Assembly: GCA_029449235.1 (NCBI GenBank)
Contig: JANATG010000013.1
Location: 1,302,001 to 1,366,000 of the forward strand
Source: Linnemannia schmuckeri
Lineage: Eukaryota; Mortierellomycota; Mortierellomycetes; Mortierellales; Mortierellaceae
DNA: 64,000 nucleotides
Reading direction: 5' to 3'
The position numbers and the translations under genes were made by a program. Of the stretch, positions 45,511 to 55,236 are shown piece by piece; position 1 is the stretch's first letter; each line of letters opens with the position of its first letter. Under the pieces are notes generated by a model, which was given only the letters and a program-made list of their open reading frames with translations, was not told where the DNA came from and did not search any database.

Positions 45511-46497
45511 TCAATGGCGTGGCCTCGACGTTCACGGCTTACGCTTGGTAACTAAACTAAAATATGTGTCTTACCACGTTTTCGCCTAAATTGGTTGCCC
45601 TTGTCTAGTAAGTTATAAATCAACCACGATCTAGTCACCGTCCTAGGAACCGTCTGACATCCCGACATCAGCCCATTTACCCATTCACCAGCCCCTTTCC
45701 TTGAGATACCAGCCCGATCCCAGCTTCCAGCCTTGTCCTTCTTAGTAATCGACTACACCAGCCCCGACTGGCTTGATACCCGCCTATCAAAGAATTATCT
45801 CTGCAACCATATCAGTGGATACTTGTCCTACCTTTATTGTTCATATATATATAGTGCCCATCAGTCATCTTCTTTATTCCTTGGCTAACAATAAAGCTAG
45901 ACACCTGCTGCTTCCTTTCCTTGCTACTCCACTCCAGTTCCCTGTTTCCACTTCCCTTTACATTATCTATTTTATTGGCTCAATTTTTTGCATATTCTAC
46001 CTATACAATATCTACGTTGGGTCTAAATACGGTGAGGTAGGGTTGGGCGAAAGGGGTATGGATTTTGTGTGCAGTCCTTAAGGTAGAGATGCTTGTCCAG
46101 TGACGGCGCACCACTTTTATCCAGAGTTGGAACTGTCTTACTGCAGCTCGTGCGACTAGATAACCTACTTCACGGTGTAAAGCAAAATAATAAAAGTAAA
46201 TCGCTGTTGAGGAAATACAACCCATCTTCTACGCTACAAGGCGCTTAACTCCGGGTGACCCTGACGCAAGGATTGAAAGCCAATATTGAAGGATCAAAAG
46301 CGACGTCTTTATATGCGCTATAAGCACGTGATAACTGGGACGAAGGGTACATTAAGCACCCTTTGTTTCTGAATTAAACAGACCTTTTTATTTGTTTCTT
46401 ATCCCATTCTCCCTTAACCTCATTGCTATCACATCCCCTTAATATTCTCCATTCTTTGATCTTGTCCAAAAAAATAGACACACAACCGCTGCGACCG
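45511..46497. other. spacer, no supported gene
   Basis: ATATATATATAG at about 45844 and a TATAT/TATAAG pair near 46310-46325. A 74-codon minus frame (46001-46225) with a TATA-like site behind it was considered but is too weak to call. Confidence 0.4.
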
Positions 46498-46735
46498 CTA
46501 CGGCCGCTTTTGCATCCCGTAACCTTCAGCCAGAGCAGCTGACCATTCCTTTTGTGCAACAAAAAGAGCACATGGCGCAAAGTCTGGCCCTAGTTCTTCG
46601 GTCCTCTCCGTGACCAACCGAGCAAGTGATGGTGGTATCATTTTGGTTGTTTTTACAGGTAATTCTTTTCTCTACCTTTCTGAATAAAGATACGATGTCT
46701 TTCGAGTACCTTCCAGTGGCCAAGGAGCATTGCGA
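46498..46735 (-). pseudogene. frameshifted coding-like relic, unrecognised
   Basis: Two minus-strand frames join as if by one indel near 46670. The first is Ala-Thr-Gly-Arg-Tyr-Ser-Lys-Asp-Ile-Val-Ser-Leu-Phe. The second is Ile-Pro-Pro-Ser-Leu-Ala-Arg-Leu-Val-Thr-Glu-Arg-Thr-Glu-Glu-Leu-Gly and ends at a TAG at 46498-46500. Both halves look like protein. No family assigned. Confidence 0.35.
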
Positions 46736-47178
46736 TTAACTATCCCGACAAGTTACATTAACCAATGGCACTCATTCCATGTCACTGCATCCTCAGCCCT
46801 CTATTACCTATTCACGCTCTTTCAGTTTTGATGTCCAATGGCATTAGTCTCGGCATTTATCCGGTCCAGAACATTTCTCGTTATATGTAACTTGCTCCTC
46901 CCCTCTCCAGCCTGAGCATAAACTCACAGCGGCTTTCTATTTCTCAAAATGTCAAAACCACAAGTGATCAAAATGCCGGTGGTAGCCGCAGTGCATGATC
47001 TTGCGCCTGCGCCCCACCATTGTAGGTCAATTCTGTCGTTGCGCTCCCTGCGATCAACTATCCCGACTTTTCAGGCTTACACTAGCCAATGGCAGCCATC
47101 CCATGTCCCAGCCTGTTGTCTCTAACATATCACTGCATCCTCATAATCTTGCGCCTGCGCCTCACCATTGTAGACCAA
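46733..47178 (+). repeat. direct repeats with CCAAT boxes upstream of the esterase
   Basis: Unit 1 (46733-46795) and unit 2 (47051-47142) share CTATCCCGAC, ACC/GCCAATGGCA, CATTCCATGTC-like and CACTGCATCCTC. A second element, CTTGCGCCTGCGCC.CACCATTGTAG, occurs at about 47000-47026 and 47149-47175. Both lie within 750 bp of the esterase start and could be regulatory. Confidence 0.6.
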
Positions 47179-47398
47179 GCCTCTCCTAGCGCTCCACAGA
47201 ATCTTCTTTTTTTGGCCTTTTTTATCAAAAAGCGACATTGCGAAATCCAGGGGAAAGGGGGAGGGGAGTAGGGCTGAGGAATTTCTACGCAATTGTAATG
47301 GCCTTCAGCCGCTCGTGTTCTGCACAGCCCACTGTGTTCTATCGGCGTAGAGGTTCTTCCGTCCAGGATTTTTTTGAGTCTTACACAACAAAAAATCA

Positions 47399-47406
47399 TA
47401 TAAAAA
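47399..47406 (+). promoter_or_regulatory. TATA box of the carboxylesterase gene
   Basis: TATAAAAA, 74 bp before the ATG at 47473. Confidence 0.55.
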
Positions 47407-47472
47407 CGTCTGTGTTATTCCAGGGTGACTCAATCAACAGTTTTAAAAAATTGCTTCACAACGACTTTCAAC

Positions 47473-50027
47473 ATGAAAATACCAAAGCTCCTTTTAGTGG
47501 TCGCCTCCTTAGCCCTCAAAGCTTCTCAGGCTGCCACTCTTGCTCAATCCCCTCCTCTCCACCATGGCCCCCTTATAGCAAGAAGCCTAAGCAACGACGA
47601 CAACGCTCCCTCTGCCTCTGGATTCGAGGGAGTCCACCTCTTGGTCGAGAACGATCTTGATAGCCGGTCACCCCGATTCCCCATCATCCTAATCTCCAAG
47701 AAGGCCTCGTACGCTGATGGTATGGCTGCGTGCAAACGCCTTGGGGAAAGCGGATACACTCCTCTCGCAGGTGGAGCCAACCTTTCCAGCATCTTTGCCA
47801 ATACACCTGTGGCGGCAGAAGAAGTCGCCAGCGTGTCCACCTTTTGGGTTGACAATGGTAAGCAATTTTATGACAGCCTTAAAAACAATTCTAGTTTGCT
47901 AGCAATTGACGACAAAAAATTTTCGTGCAACCGGCCCGGCGACTCTCTCTCTCCACTTATCCATCTATTTTGTTTCTGTTTGCTTAACCTTCCCTTCTAG
48001 TGGTCAACAGCAATCAGAGCTGCATGGCGGTCGACAGAAATGGAGCATCGCAGCACGTTGCGTGCGATAGCCAGCTGCCGACATTGTGCTTCAACACGGC
48101 TCCTAATGCCCACTTTTTGGTCCCCAATGCCCATCGCCAAATCAAGGTTAGCGCCCCTAAGGCAGGCATCCTCCAGGGCTATCGCGACGGAAACTCATTC
48201 CGATTCCTCGGTATCCCGTATGCCCAGCCACCTGTGGGCGATTTGCGCTTCAGGGAGCCCACGCCATATGTTCCCACCGATGAACACAAGATTCAAGACG
48301 CTACCAAATATGGAAACGTTTGCCCTCAACAGGTGGGCAACGACGTTCAGGCTCGTCTTGGAACAATTCTGACCAACCAAGTCCCCGAGAATGAGGACTG
48401 CCTTTATCTGAATGTGTACACGCCTAGCTTAAAGGCGGGTAGCACTCAAGCTTTGCTACCTGTCATGGTGTACATCCATGGAGGTGGACTTGCGGCTCTC
48501 TCGGGCAGTACACCTTTATTTGAGGTATGTTACGTAGCGGTCTCCTCTTTTTATACATTTTTTTTCTTTTTTTTTTTTTTGCTTGTCCATTGAACAGCTT
48601 ATAATTGGAAAGAAAATTTTCTTACTATTTTTCCCTCTATATCATACCAGCCCGGTAATCTGGTGTCGCGTGGTGGCGTCGTCGTTGTGACAATCAATTA
48701 CCGCCTTGGCATCCTGGGAGTCTTTCAGAACAAGGCTGGCGGTATCCCTGCCTCTGAGGCACCTGGCAACCTGGCTACGCGAGATCAGATCATGGCCCTC
48801 CAGTGGGTCCGCGACAACATTGCTGCATTTGGAGGCGATCCTCACCAGGTCACCCTTGTGGGTCAGAGTGCTGGAGGTTACAGCATCCGAGCACTGCTGG
48901 GAACTCCAAGCGCTGACTCGCTTTATAAGAACGTGATTATCCAATCCGATCCTGTGGAAGTGTAAGTTTTGAATCCGACTAACGGGGAAGAATAGGAGAA
49001 GGTACAACCAGTTCTTCGACTCATACGGCATATTTTGTTGCTTGTTCATCTATTGTTTTGAATTAGCCCATTGGCGAACGAGACAATGATCGCCTACGTC
49101 TCCAGCCTGGCGATGAAGGCTCTTGGCTGCGGTGAGGCAGACATTACCTGTGCCCGTAGCAAACCTTATGCGGAGCTCGTTCAGGCACAGAACCAGGCGG
49201 TAGCAGCTGTCTACAATCCTCCTGGCGGTCCCTACTCGTGGATTCTTCCGGCTCCCTTTTTCCGCCCGGCTGTCGACCACGAGCTAGTGATGGGTGACCT
49301 CTTCCAGCTGGCTCCCAAGAGCCAGTACAACAATGCGACAAACATACTCTGGGGGTTTGTCGAGGAAGACGCTGGCATCTTCGTGGGCAATATCCCTAAT
49401 CCGATCCCATTGGATGGCCTCAACAGCACCACTGCGAATTTCGCACCAGGTTTTCCCGGCGACATCTTCCTTGCCTCGCCTTCATTGTACCCAGTCAACG
49501 CCTCGGACCCCGATGGCGCTCGTGGCATGCTCAGCATTGCTGCGACCGATTGGTATTTCCGTTGCCCGCTCCTCAACATCACCCGCACCATGGCCCCCCA
49601 GTCGAGCGGTGTGTATACCTTCCAATTCAACCATGGTCGCGAACTGCCCCCCCAATATTCCAACAGCTTTTGTACTACCCCTGAGCATCTCTGCCATGGC
49701 GAGGATGCGCTTCCAACCTTTGGTAACGGTGACTATTTCTTGGGATTTGGTCAGACCAGTGACGATGCCCGCTTCTCACGTCAGGTGATGGACCGATTCA
49801 CGACCTTTGCCAAGACTGGATCGCCCAACCCGATGCCTGATCAGCGAGGCTACGAATATGCCAACATGGATGTTGCCAGTGTTCAATGGGACCCAGTTAC
49901 CCCGGCGGCCGAAAACATTCTGCTGTTTGATTTACCCAAGGGCGAACAAACCCAAGCACTGGCAAGGACGAGATGCAGTTACATTGAGCAGTCTCGACTC
50001 TATGACTTCTTAGCCCATGAGCCCTGA
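47473..50027 (+). CDS. secreted type-B carboxylesterase with extra N-terminal domain
   Basis: Four exons: 47473-47857, 48001-48524, 48651-48961 and 49067-50027. They join in frame to 726 aa. An N-terminal signal peptide (Met-Lys-Ile-Pro-Lys then Leu/Val-rich to about residue 20) predicts secretion. Residues about 50-165 form an extra domain with Tyr-Ala-Asp-Gly-Met-Ala-Ala-Cys, Phe-Trp-Val-Asp and spaced cysteines ending LPTLCF, which resembles a C-type-lectin-like layout (inference). From about 170 the alpha/beta-hydrolase follows: GILQGYRDG, FLGIPYAQPPVGDLRF, NEDCLYLNVYTP, the oxyanion HGGG, and the nucleophile Ser376 in GQSAGG. The acid is Glu506 or Glu507 and the likely His is 596. Type-B esterases hydrolyse carboxylic esters or lipids. 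It is the only intact large gene inside the small-gene array. Confidence 0.87.
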
Positions 50028-50201
50028 GCTTAGGTGGCTATCCACTCAAGTTAATTTCATTGAATATTATTGTTTCTTGATTTTTTAACCGGCTTGCCCA
50101 TAATAAAGTGCTTTATTTGAAAGTGAAGCTATGTAATTAGTTCTCTGCTGTTAGGGTCACTTGAGCTGATCATTCACTGGAAGCTGTTACGTCAATTGCA
50201 A

Positions 50202-50345
50202 TTATTGCATATACTCCTGCACAATCACAGCCTGCTTCTTAGCCTCCTCGTAGGCAGCGACGATCTCGCTAAAGATTTTGCCGCCGCTCTGGTACTTGTG
50301 CAAAGAGCGCCCTTTTCTGAAAGCTCCGCTGAAGCGACTCTTGTT
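50202..50345 (-). pseudogene. orphan C-terminal coding fragment, unrecognised
   Basis: The minus-strand frame reads Ser-Leu-His-Lys-Tyr-Gln-Ser-Gly-Gly-Lys-Ile-Phe-Ser-Glu-Ile-Val-Ala-Ala-Tyr-Glu and ends at TAA 50202-50204. It is clearly protein-like but has no start. An AG at about 50346 could be an acceptor. Family unknown. Confidence 0.35.
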
Positions 50346-50360
50346 GTTGAATCAACTCAT

Positions 50361-50741
50361 ATGCATTTGAAAAAAATGGTGCAGAGAAAATTCAATTGCG
50401 CGAAGCCACTCAAATCTGACTGGAAGGGGATACCAAGGCCATGCTTCCCGAAGCAAAAAATAAAAGAGCAAAAGTTACAGCACGGAGTCACGGAGTATAC
50501 CTATCTGGTCTCCAACCATAGCAATGACAATGTCGTCATCAGCTTAACTGCGCAGATCGAACGGAATGCAGTCCTTTTAGCTGTGTATGGCCGGCATTCG
50601 AGAATCAGCAGCTACGCTCGGTATTTGTATGTCCTAAATCGGGACAATTCAAGCTCTCAGTACGTCTCTCTAGAAGTTATACTCGACACCGGAGTGCCGC
50701 CCGGCCCTTCATTGCCTGTTCAACCAAGGGTAAAGTTTTAA
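50361..50741 (+). CDS. hypothetical protein, 126 aa
   Basis: Open frame from ATG 50361 with mixed, beta-rich-looking composition (Thr-Glu-Tyr-Thr-Tyr-Leu-Val-Ser-Asn-His, later Tyr-Ala-Arg-Tyr-Leu-Tyr-Val-Leu-Asn-Arg-Asp). No domain recognised, no TATA or splice support. It may be a relic or a chance frame. Confidence 0.3.
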   Translation: MHLKKMVQRKFNCAKPLKSDWKGIPRPCFPKQKIKEQKLQHGVTEYTYLVSNHSNDNVVISLTAQIERNAVLLAVYGRHSRISSYARYLYVLNRDNSSSQYVSLEVILDTGVPPGPSLPVQPRVKF

Positions 50742-50945
50742 AGACGGTGAGGAGGGTTCAGGGACAGCAATGGGTACATCCACTCGCTTGCCTGAATTGC
50801 CCTTCTTTAAAATAGTCTTTCCGCCGACCTACACTCTGTTTCGCAGAATAGTCCACTTTTCATAAGGAAATGTGGGCTTTTTGCACTAAATTAAGAATAT
50901 TAAGAATGTTATATTTCTGCTTGGATTTACGGCTCACATGTCGTG

Positions 50946-51200
50946 CTACGGTCGGTCAAACGCATCTTCATCTCTAAGCACCTCGACCAGCATAGTCGCC
51001 ACACTCTCTCTTCCGAGTGTGGACTTGAACGACTCGACAGCATCTGGCTCGATGGAAGAACTCCTGCCTCGCGAGTTATACCTCTTGGCGATCTTGATGT
51101 GCAGCTTCTGCTTGATCTCCTCTGCCATATCCTGTACGTCCTTTTGGTTCTTGTCGAAGGAAAAATCAATCTTATCCCCGTTCATGGCCAAAGCAATCAA
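50946..51200 (-). pseudogene. WNK-type CCT (OSR1_C-like) domain fragment
   Basis: Minus-strand frame. The segment Gly-Asp-Lys-Ile-Asp-Phe-Ser-Phe-Asp followed by Asp-Val-Gln-Asp-Met-Ala-Glu-Glu-Ile resembles the conserved C-terminal domain that follows WNK kinase domains (pattern I-x-F-x-F-D ... DV-x-x-(V/M)-A-x-E). No kinase domain is present nearby. The frame is continuous with the transposase relic upstream except for one TGA at 51213-51215. Likely a piece of a broken kinase gene; the assignment is tentative. Confidence 0.4.
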
Positions 51201-51212
51201 TCGTACATAACG

Positions 51213-51850
51213 TCACTTGCCTTGACTTGGGTCCGTGTCTGCTATAGGTGGATGCAGTGATAGTCTTTCCTCCACATCCATTGATTCGTACTCTAATTTA
51301 TCAACTTGAGCCTTTGAGAGAACGCCCGCTTTGCAAAAGCAATGCCTCACCGTCATGGCCTTGACATGCGACCACGCGTACGGAATAAGCGACAATGCCT
51401 CGCCGTTGGTAATCTGCTCTCCGATGGCGTACTCCTTTGTAATTGCTCTGTTGCTGAGTATCTCGAGATAGTGTCGTTTGAATACGCTGATTATTCCTGC
51501 GTCCAAAGGTTGGGTAACAGATGTCGAATTGGATGGCAGGCCCTCAATCTGAGGATGTTTTCATGCCTCTCCTGCAAGCGAATCCTTGTTGCTAGACTTA
51601 CCGCGTCTAGAGTTGCCGTGCGCTCCACATAATTGATAAGTAGAAGACTCCCGTTGAAAAGGCTGTCATCCAGAGGGTGAAGCCACGCTTTGAAAAGATC
51701 CATGGTCATGTATCCGTTTTCATGTTTCATTGAGGTAATAGGCATCTCAGGGCATGGCTGGTTACATCGAACAATGTGCGCGCCTAAATAACAAGCAGTT
51801 ATTAATTTCCTTTTCGTATTATCCTCCGCTACTAATAGAATGCTGGACAT
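51213..51850 (-). pseudogene. pogo/Tigger-like DDE transposase relic
   Basis: Minus strand, two overlapping frames. The first contains Phe-Lys-Ala-Trp-Leu-His-Pro-Leu-Asp-Asp-Ser. The second, after a shift near 51545, reads Pro-Ser-Asn-Ser-Thr-Ser-Val-Thr-Gln-Pro-Leu-Asp-Ala-Gly-Ile-Ile-Ser-Val-Phe-Lys, which is the hallmark of DDE_1 transposases of the pogo/Tigger/jerky group (third acidic residue region). It continues to a helical segment ending VRHCFCKAGVL. N-terminal DNA-binding domains and the first catalytic Asp are missing, and the frameshift makes it inactive. It is a remnant of a Tc1/mariner-superfamily element. Confidence 0.7.
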
Positions 51851-51885
51851 TTCATAGGAAAAGCCCCATATTCAGGTCAAAAGAG

Positions 51886-52030
51886 TGTCCTGGAAATTTC
51901 ATTCCAAAGAGTATCTTCACCATAGAAGGGCTGGAAGAACTGGAGAGGCGTCTCAAGAGTCAAGGGGTGGTCGTCTCTCCCCATCCCTTCCTTTTTGGGA
52001 CGAAATAATGGATAGTCGAGTGTGGCTTAT
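51886..52030 (+). repeat. inverted-repeat arm, left
   Basis: About 80% identical by eye to the reverse complement of 52910-53054. Shared are GAAATTTCATTCC(C)AAAGAGTATCTTCA, GAAGAACTGG and CTTCCTTTTTGGGACGAA, ending GAGTG..GGCTTA. It carries a coding-like frame (Asn-Phe-Ile-Pro-Lys-Ser-Ile-Phe ... His-Pro-Phe-Leu-Phe-Gly-Thr-Lys, stop). Confidence 0.75.
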
Positions 52031-52371
52031 ATTCGATTCAATTCAATTGCATTACTGGATGCCATGCTATCTAATGCTTCTGCGTTTGGCACTTCCTAAG
52101 CCACCACTTAGATGCTCTCGCTAGCATCTCGTAGGTCGTCATGCTCACCCTCGGCGCCGACCTCCATCTATTGTACGTGGTTACCATCACTCTCAAGTAG
52201 GGGCCATCGCTCTCACCCTATTTCTGGCCCCAATTGATATGTCTCTTAGTATAGGCGATCTCTCTACCTTAGCCCCGATTTCCTATAAGATAGCTAGCTT
52301 AGTCTTAGATAGTTCCATACTTTTTACTTCACTTTTCGTCCTTCTTCTCTTCTCATAAAAGTCATTCTTCC

Positions 52372-52551
52372 TCATATCTCTCTTACCTCAGGAATGTCCT
52401 TCCTGTATTGGGTGCTTGTCTTTGTTTCCATTATCTTCATACTCATTCTTCTAGATATCTTCCTCAACAACTCCACTTCCCCTCTGTGTTTCGTCACTTC
52501 GCCCGTTAATACATCTCTCACAGCCTTCTCATTCCAACAATGCAACATCAT
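52372..52551 (-). CDS. 59-aa coding-like frame between inverted arms
   Basis: Minus strand, ATG-ATG at 52549-52551, stop TGA at 52372-52374. It reads Leu-His-Cys-Trp-Asn-Glu-Lys-Ala-Val-Arg-Asp-Val-Leu-Thr, then a charged helical stretch (Arg-Gly-Glu-Val-Glu-Leu-Leu-Arg-Lys-Ile). A GAG|GTAAGAG near the end could be a splice donor, so this may be one exon of a larger, lost gene. Unrecognised. Confidence 0.35.
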   Translation of the reverse strand: MMLHCWNEKAVRDVLTGEVTKHRGEVELLRKISRRMSMKIMETKTSTQYRKDIPEVREI

Positions 52552-52909
52552 GTGACTAAGTTACTGTGGGTGTCTTGAGGGGAGTTGCCCTTGGTTGGCC
52601 GAGTCGTTGGCGGTAGTGCCAGGTGTGACAGGGTCACTAGTCGAGGAAGAGGGAGAAGGGAAAGTGGAGTTCACCTCTACAACCCCTATATTCAAAGGTG
52701 TGTCTCCAGGATCGACGGGCATAACTCAGATAGCAGGCAAACGAGGAAAAAAAGGATGTGTATACGTGTATGTGTGTGTGTGTGTTGTGTGTCCCTTCTC
52801 AATATCGCAATAAAAAACAGTGACTCTCAAGACCTGCTCATATCGTGGAAGAAGGTGCTTTTCCAGACACTCGCAGGCAAACGCGTAAAATAGTCAAAAT
52901 GGCCATCAG

Positions 52910-53054
52910 AAGCTAAGCCACTCAAAATCACCACATGACTTCGTCCCAAAAAGGAAGGAATGGGGAGAGAAGACCATTCCTTGTGTCACCTTCCCAGTTC
53001 TTCCAGACTTTCTATGATGAAGATACTCTTTGGGAATGAAATTTCCACTATTCG
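52910..53054 (-). repeat. inverted-repeat arm, right
   Basis: Partner of 51886-52030 in opposite orientation, about 880 bp apart. The coding-like frame of the left arm is shifted by an indel here. Confidence 0.75.
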
Positions 53055-53870
53055 TTTCAGATCTGACCAATAAGGCAGGAGGGAGACATGACGGTGCTGG
53101 TGATAGGTGCACTTCTATCCAACGCGTATCCCTAAGACATCGGAAGAACGCTCTATTGTTGCTCATACGTAGCAACGCGTTTAGTAGCGATGCCGACATG
53201 TTGTGAAATATAATAACAGCTACCGGACACATTCCAGACTCGGTATTGGACCACGAAAAAAAGGTATGATTTGCTCCATACATGTCGAAGGAAGGATGAC
53301 ACGCAAAAAATACTGCTGTTTGTTGTTGACTTACATTTCTTGACTTTCGCTGATGTCCTGTGTTCATTTTTTCCCTCTCTGGCATTTATTTCTATCCTTT
53401 CCCTGTTCACAATTAAACAAAACCTAAAAAACCTAAAATGTAATAAATACCACAATCCGATTTATTTAAATTGAGCCAAGCTCATTCATGGTGGGAACAC
53501 TAGGCAGGAGAATGGAGGACAAGGAGCGTGGAATTATAATGACCTGAGGTTACTGGGCAACACCGTGTTTTAGGTTGGAAGGGAGATAAATGCTGATCCC
53601 ATATTTCATATTTCCCTCCATTCTTCTACTTCCGGTTCTGATCGTGGTCTCATCCATAGAAACCAACAACCCCTTCTTTTACTAACTTTCCCGATCGGTC
53701 CGTTAATTTAGTAATGTATTAATGCGTGTTCTCATCCCTTTGTAGACAATAATCCAGGGGACCCCCGGTGGGTTTTTTTGCAAGTCATCATTGATTCAAG
53801 TTCAATTTAGTCACAGACTCGATAAGAGCCGACAAAAACTAAATGTCGCGCATGGCCCGTTTTGCGCGGC
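53055..53870. other. spacer upstream of SYD member H
   Basis: No supported gene. The minus frame at 52906-53385 has some protein-like stretches but no recognisable family. Confidence 0.4.
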
Positions 53871-53882
53871 TATATATAAATA
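53871..53882 (+). promoter_or_regulatory. TATA box, SYD member H
   Basis: TATATATAAATA, about 95 bp before the ATG at 53970. The leader carries CGCAACGACTAACATCATCC and ACACACACCCACAG, close to that of J. Confidence 0.65.
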
Positions 53883-53969
53883 CCAAACTATTACCCATTT
53901 TTTTTGAAAAAGAAAAGACAGCCGCAACGACTAACATCATCCACGACGACACACACCCACAGTTTCAAC

Positions 53970-54221
53970 ATGCCACACAATCTCAGACACACTCTCCGGC
54001 TCTCTTGGCACACTGACCATACCCTTACTTCACTTTCCGACACTGTCATATCGTACGATGACACTCCCTTCATCCCACAACGTCCTCTCCAGGATGCACT
54101 GGTTGCCGTTCAGGCCCAAATGGGGGCCTTGACCATTGGTGTTGCCCAAGAACAAGGTGTCGAACAACGCAGTGTCGTCGAAGTCGAGAACATACAGGGC
54201 GATCATGTTGTTGCCAATTGA
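53970..54221 (+). CDS. SYD-family small protein, member H (canonical, short end)
   Basis: Intronless, 83 aa. Met-Pro-His-Asn-Leu-Arg start, TDHTLTSLSDTVISYDDTPFIP with the SYD core at about 27-29, LQDALVAVQAQMGALTIGVAQEQGVEQ, then VEVENIQGDHV. The frame stops at Asn-TGA where A, D and J continue with FEFEEE. The next bases still encode Glu-Phe-Glu-Glu-type residues in a shifted frame, so a small indel has truncated the acidic tail. No known domain. TATA box and 3' block with AATAAAGT are present. Confidence 0.7.
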   Translation: MPHNLRHTLRLSWHTDHTLTSLSDTVISYDDTPFIPQRPLQDALVAVQAQMGALTIGVAQEQGVEQRSVVEVENIQGDHVVAN

Positions 54222-54790
54222 GTTCGAAGAGGGCACGCAAGACAAGTAGTCGCCTCAACCAAAATCTCTGTCACCTACGCTAACCCCTCCGGCGTCTGCA
54301 AATCCATCTAGCCGTTTCGGTCTGTCTTTTCATTTTGTCGCCAAGGTTGCTGGCGTTTACTTGAAACGAGCTCTTATTTTTCTTTTTTTGTGCCTAAGGT
54401 AACAAACGCGCTTCTTCTTCTACTTGTTTCCCATCTCAGATGGTAGCCCAAAGTTCTTTTCCAACCTCCTCCCGCCTTTCTTTTCTTGCTCTCCTTCTCT
54501 CTCTCTCTCTCTCTTTTTCAGTCTCACGCGCAGTTTTTTGTCTGGACAATCTAAAGAACACACCATACTCTCTCTCTCCTTCCCAGCGAAAAAATTTGTG
54601 CAACCATTTGCTTTTTTGTGTTCTGTACCCTTCATATTCAAATAGCGTTTCTTTTTTTTTGTTCCGTCACTTTTGTCAGCAATACCCATTATGTTCCTCT
54701 TTGCTAACAGCTCTTTTTATTTATCTTGTAGAGGCTGCGACCCTCTTTTTTCTTGTCCGCTTCTTTTTTTATTTGATTGAGACAAATAAA
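54222..54790 (+). repeat. 3' block of SYD member H ending in AATAAA
   Basis: C/T-rich 3' region about 570 nt long, with a short CGTCTGCAAATCCA box at 54291-54304 corresponding to CTGCAAGGTCCAC of A and D. It ends GAGACAAATAAAGTG, with AATAAA at 54785-54790. Confidence 0.55.
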
Positions 54791-54899
54791 GTGTTGACCT
54801 TTGGTGATTGATGCTATTGACACCAACTTCACCAGCAAATTTTTGAAACAGCGCTACAATACAGTGACAGTGGTATTGAAGCTCACCTATGCAGAAGGG

Positions 54900-54985
54900 A
54901 GAGAGAGTCTTTCTCGCAGATCGTTCTTCACGGTCCTCCTTTTCATGAACTGAGCTGCAAGGGCATAAAAAAAAGGAGGGGACGT
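54900..54985 (-). repeat. interspersed block R, inverted copy
   Basis: The reverse complement matches 39285-39372: ATGCCCTTGCAGCTCAGTTCATGAAAA...AAAGACTCTCTC. A more diverged copy lies at 61740-61812 on the plus strand. Confidence 0.6.
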
Positions 54986-55053
54986 TTGAATAATGATGTA
55001 AACAAAAAAGGGGAGGAGTATAACATGAGAAGGGTGTCTGGTAGAATTTTTAT

Positions 55054-55140
55054 CCCAGTTTCGCCACTCACGTGCACCGAAACACCAAAGTATGTCTTTT
55101 GAACTCCAGTTTCGCCACTCACGTGCAGTGAAACATCAAG
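55054..55140. repeat. two direct repeats around CACGTG
   Basis: CCAGTTTCGCCACTCACGTG followed by CA..GAAACA.CAAG, at 55054-55090 and 55105-55140. Each copy contains CACGTG, the core of many bHLH-protein sites. Confidence 0.75.
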
Positions 55141-55236
55141 AAATCTTTACGTTTTTATTTCAATCCAAAAACACTCTAGCCCAAAATGGGTGTGACAAAG
55201 CTACGATTTTAAACCGCCACGGTGCGCACATCAAAT

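Noticed and set aside
46001..46225. 74-codon minus-strand frame with TATA-like site behind it
   Set aside because: No similarity to family or other proteins, unusual composition; kept only as spacer.
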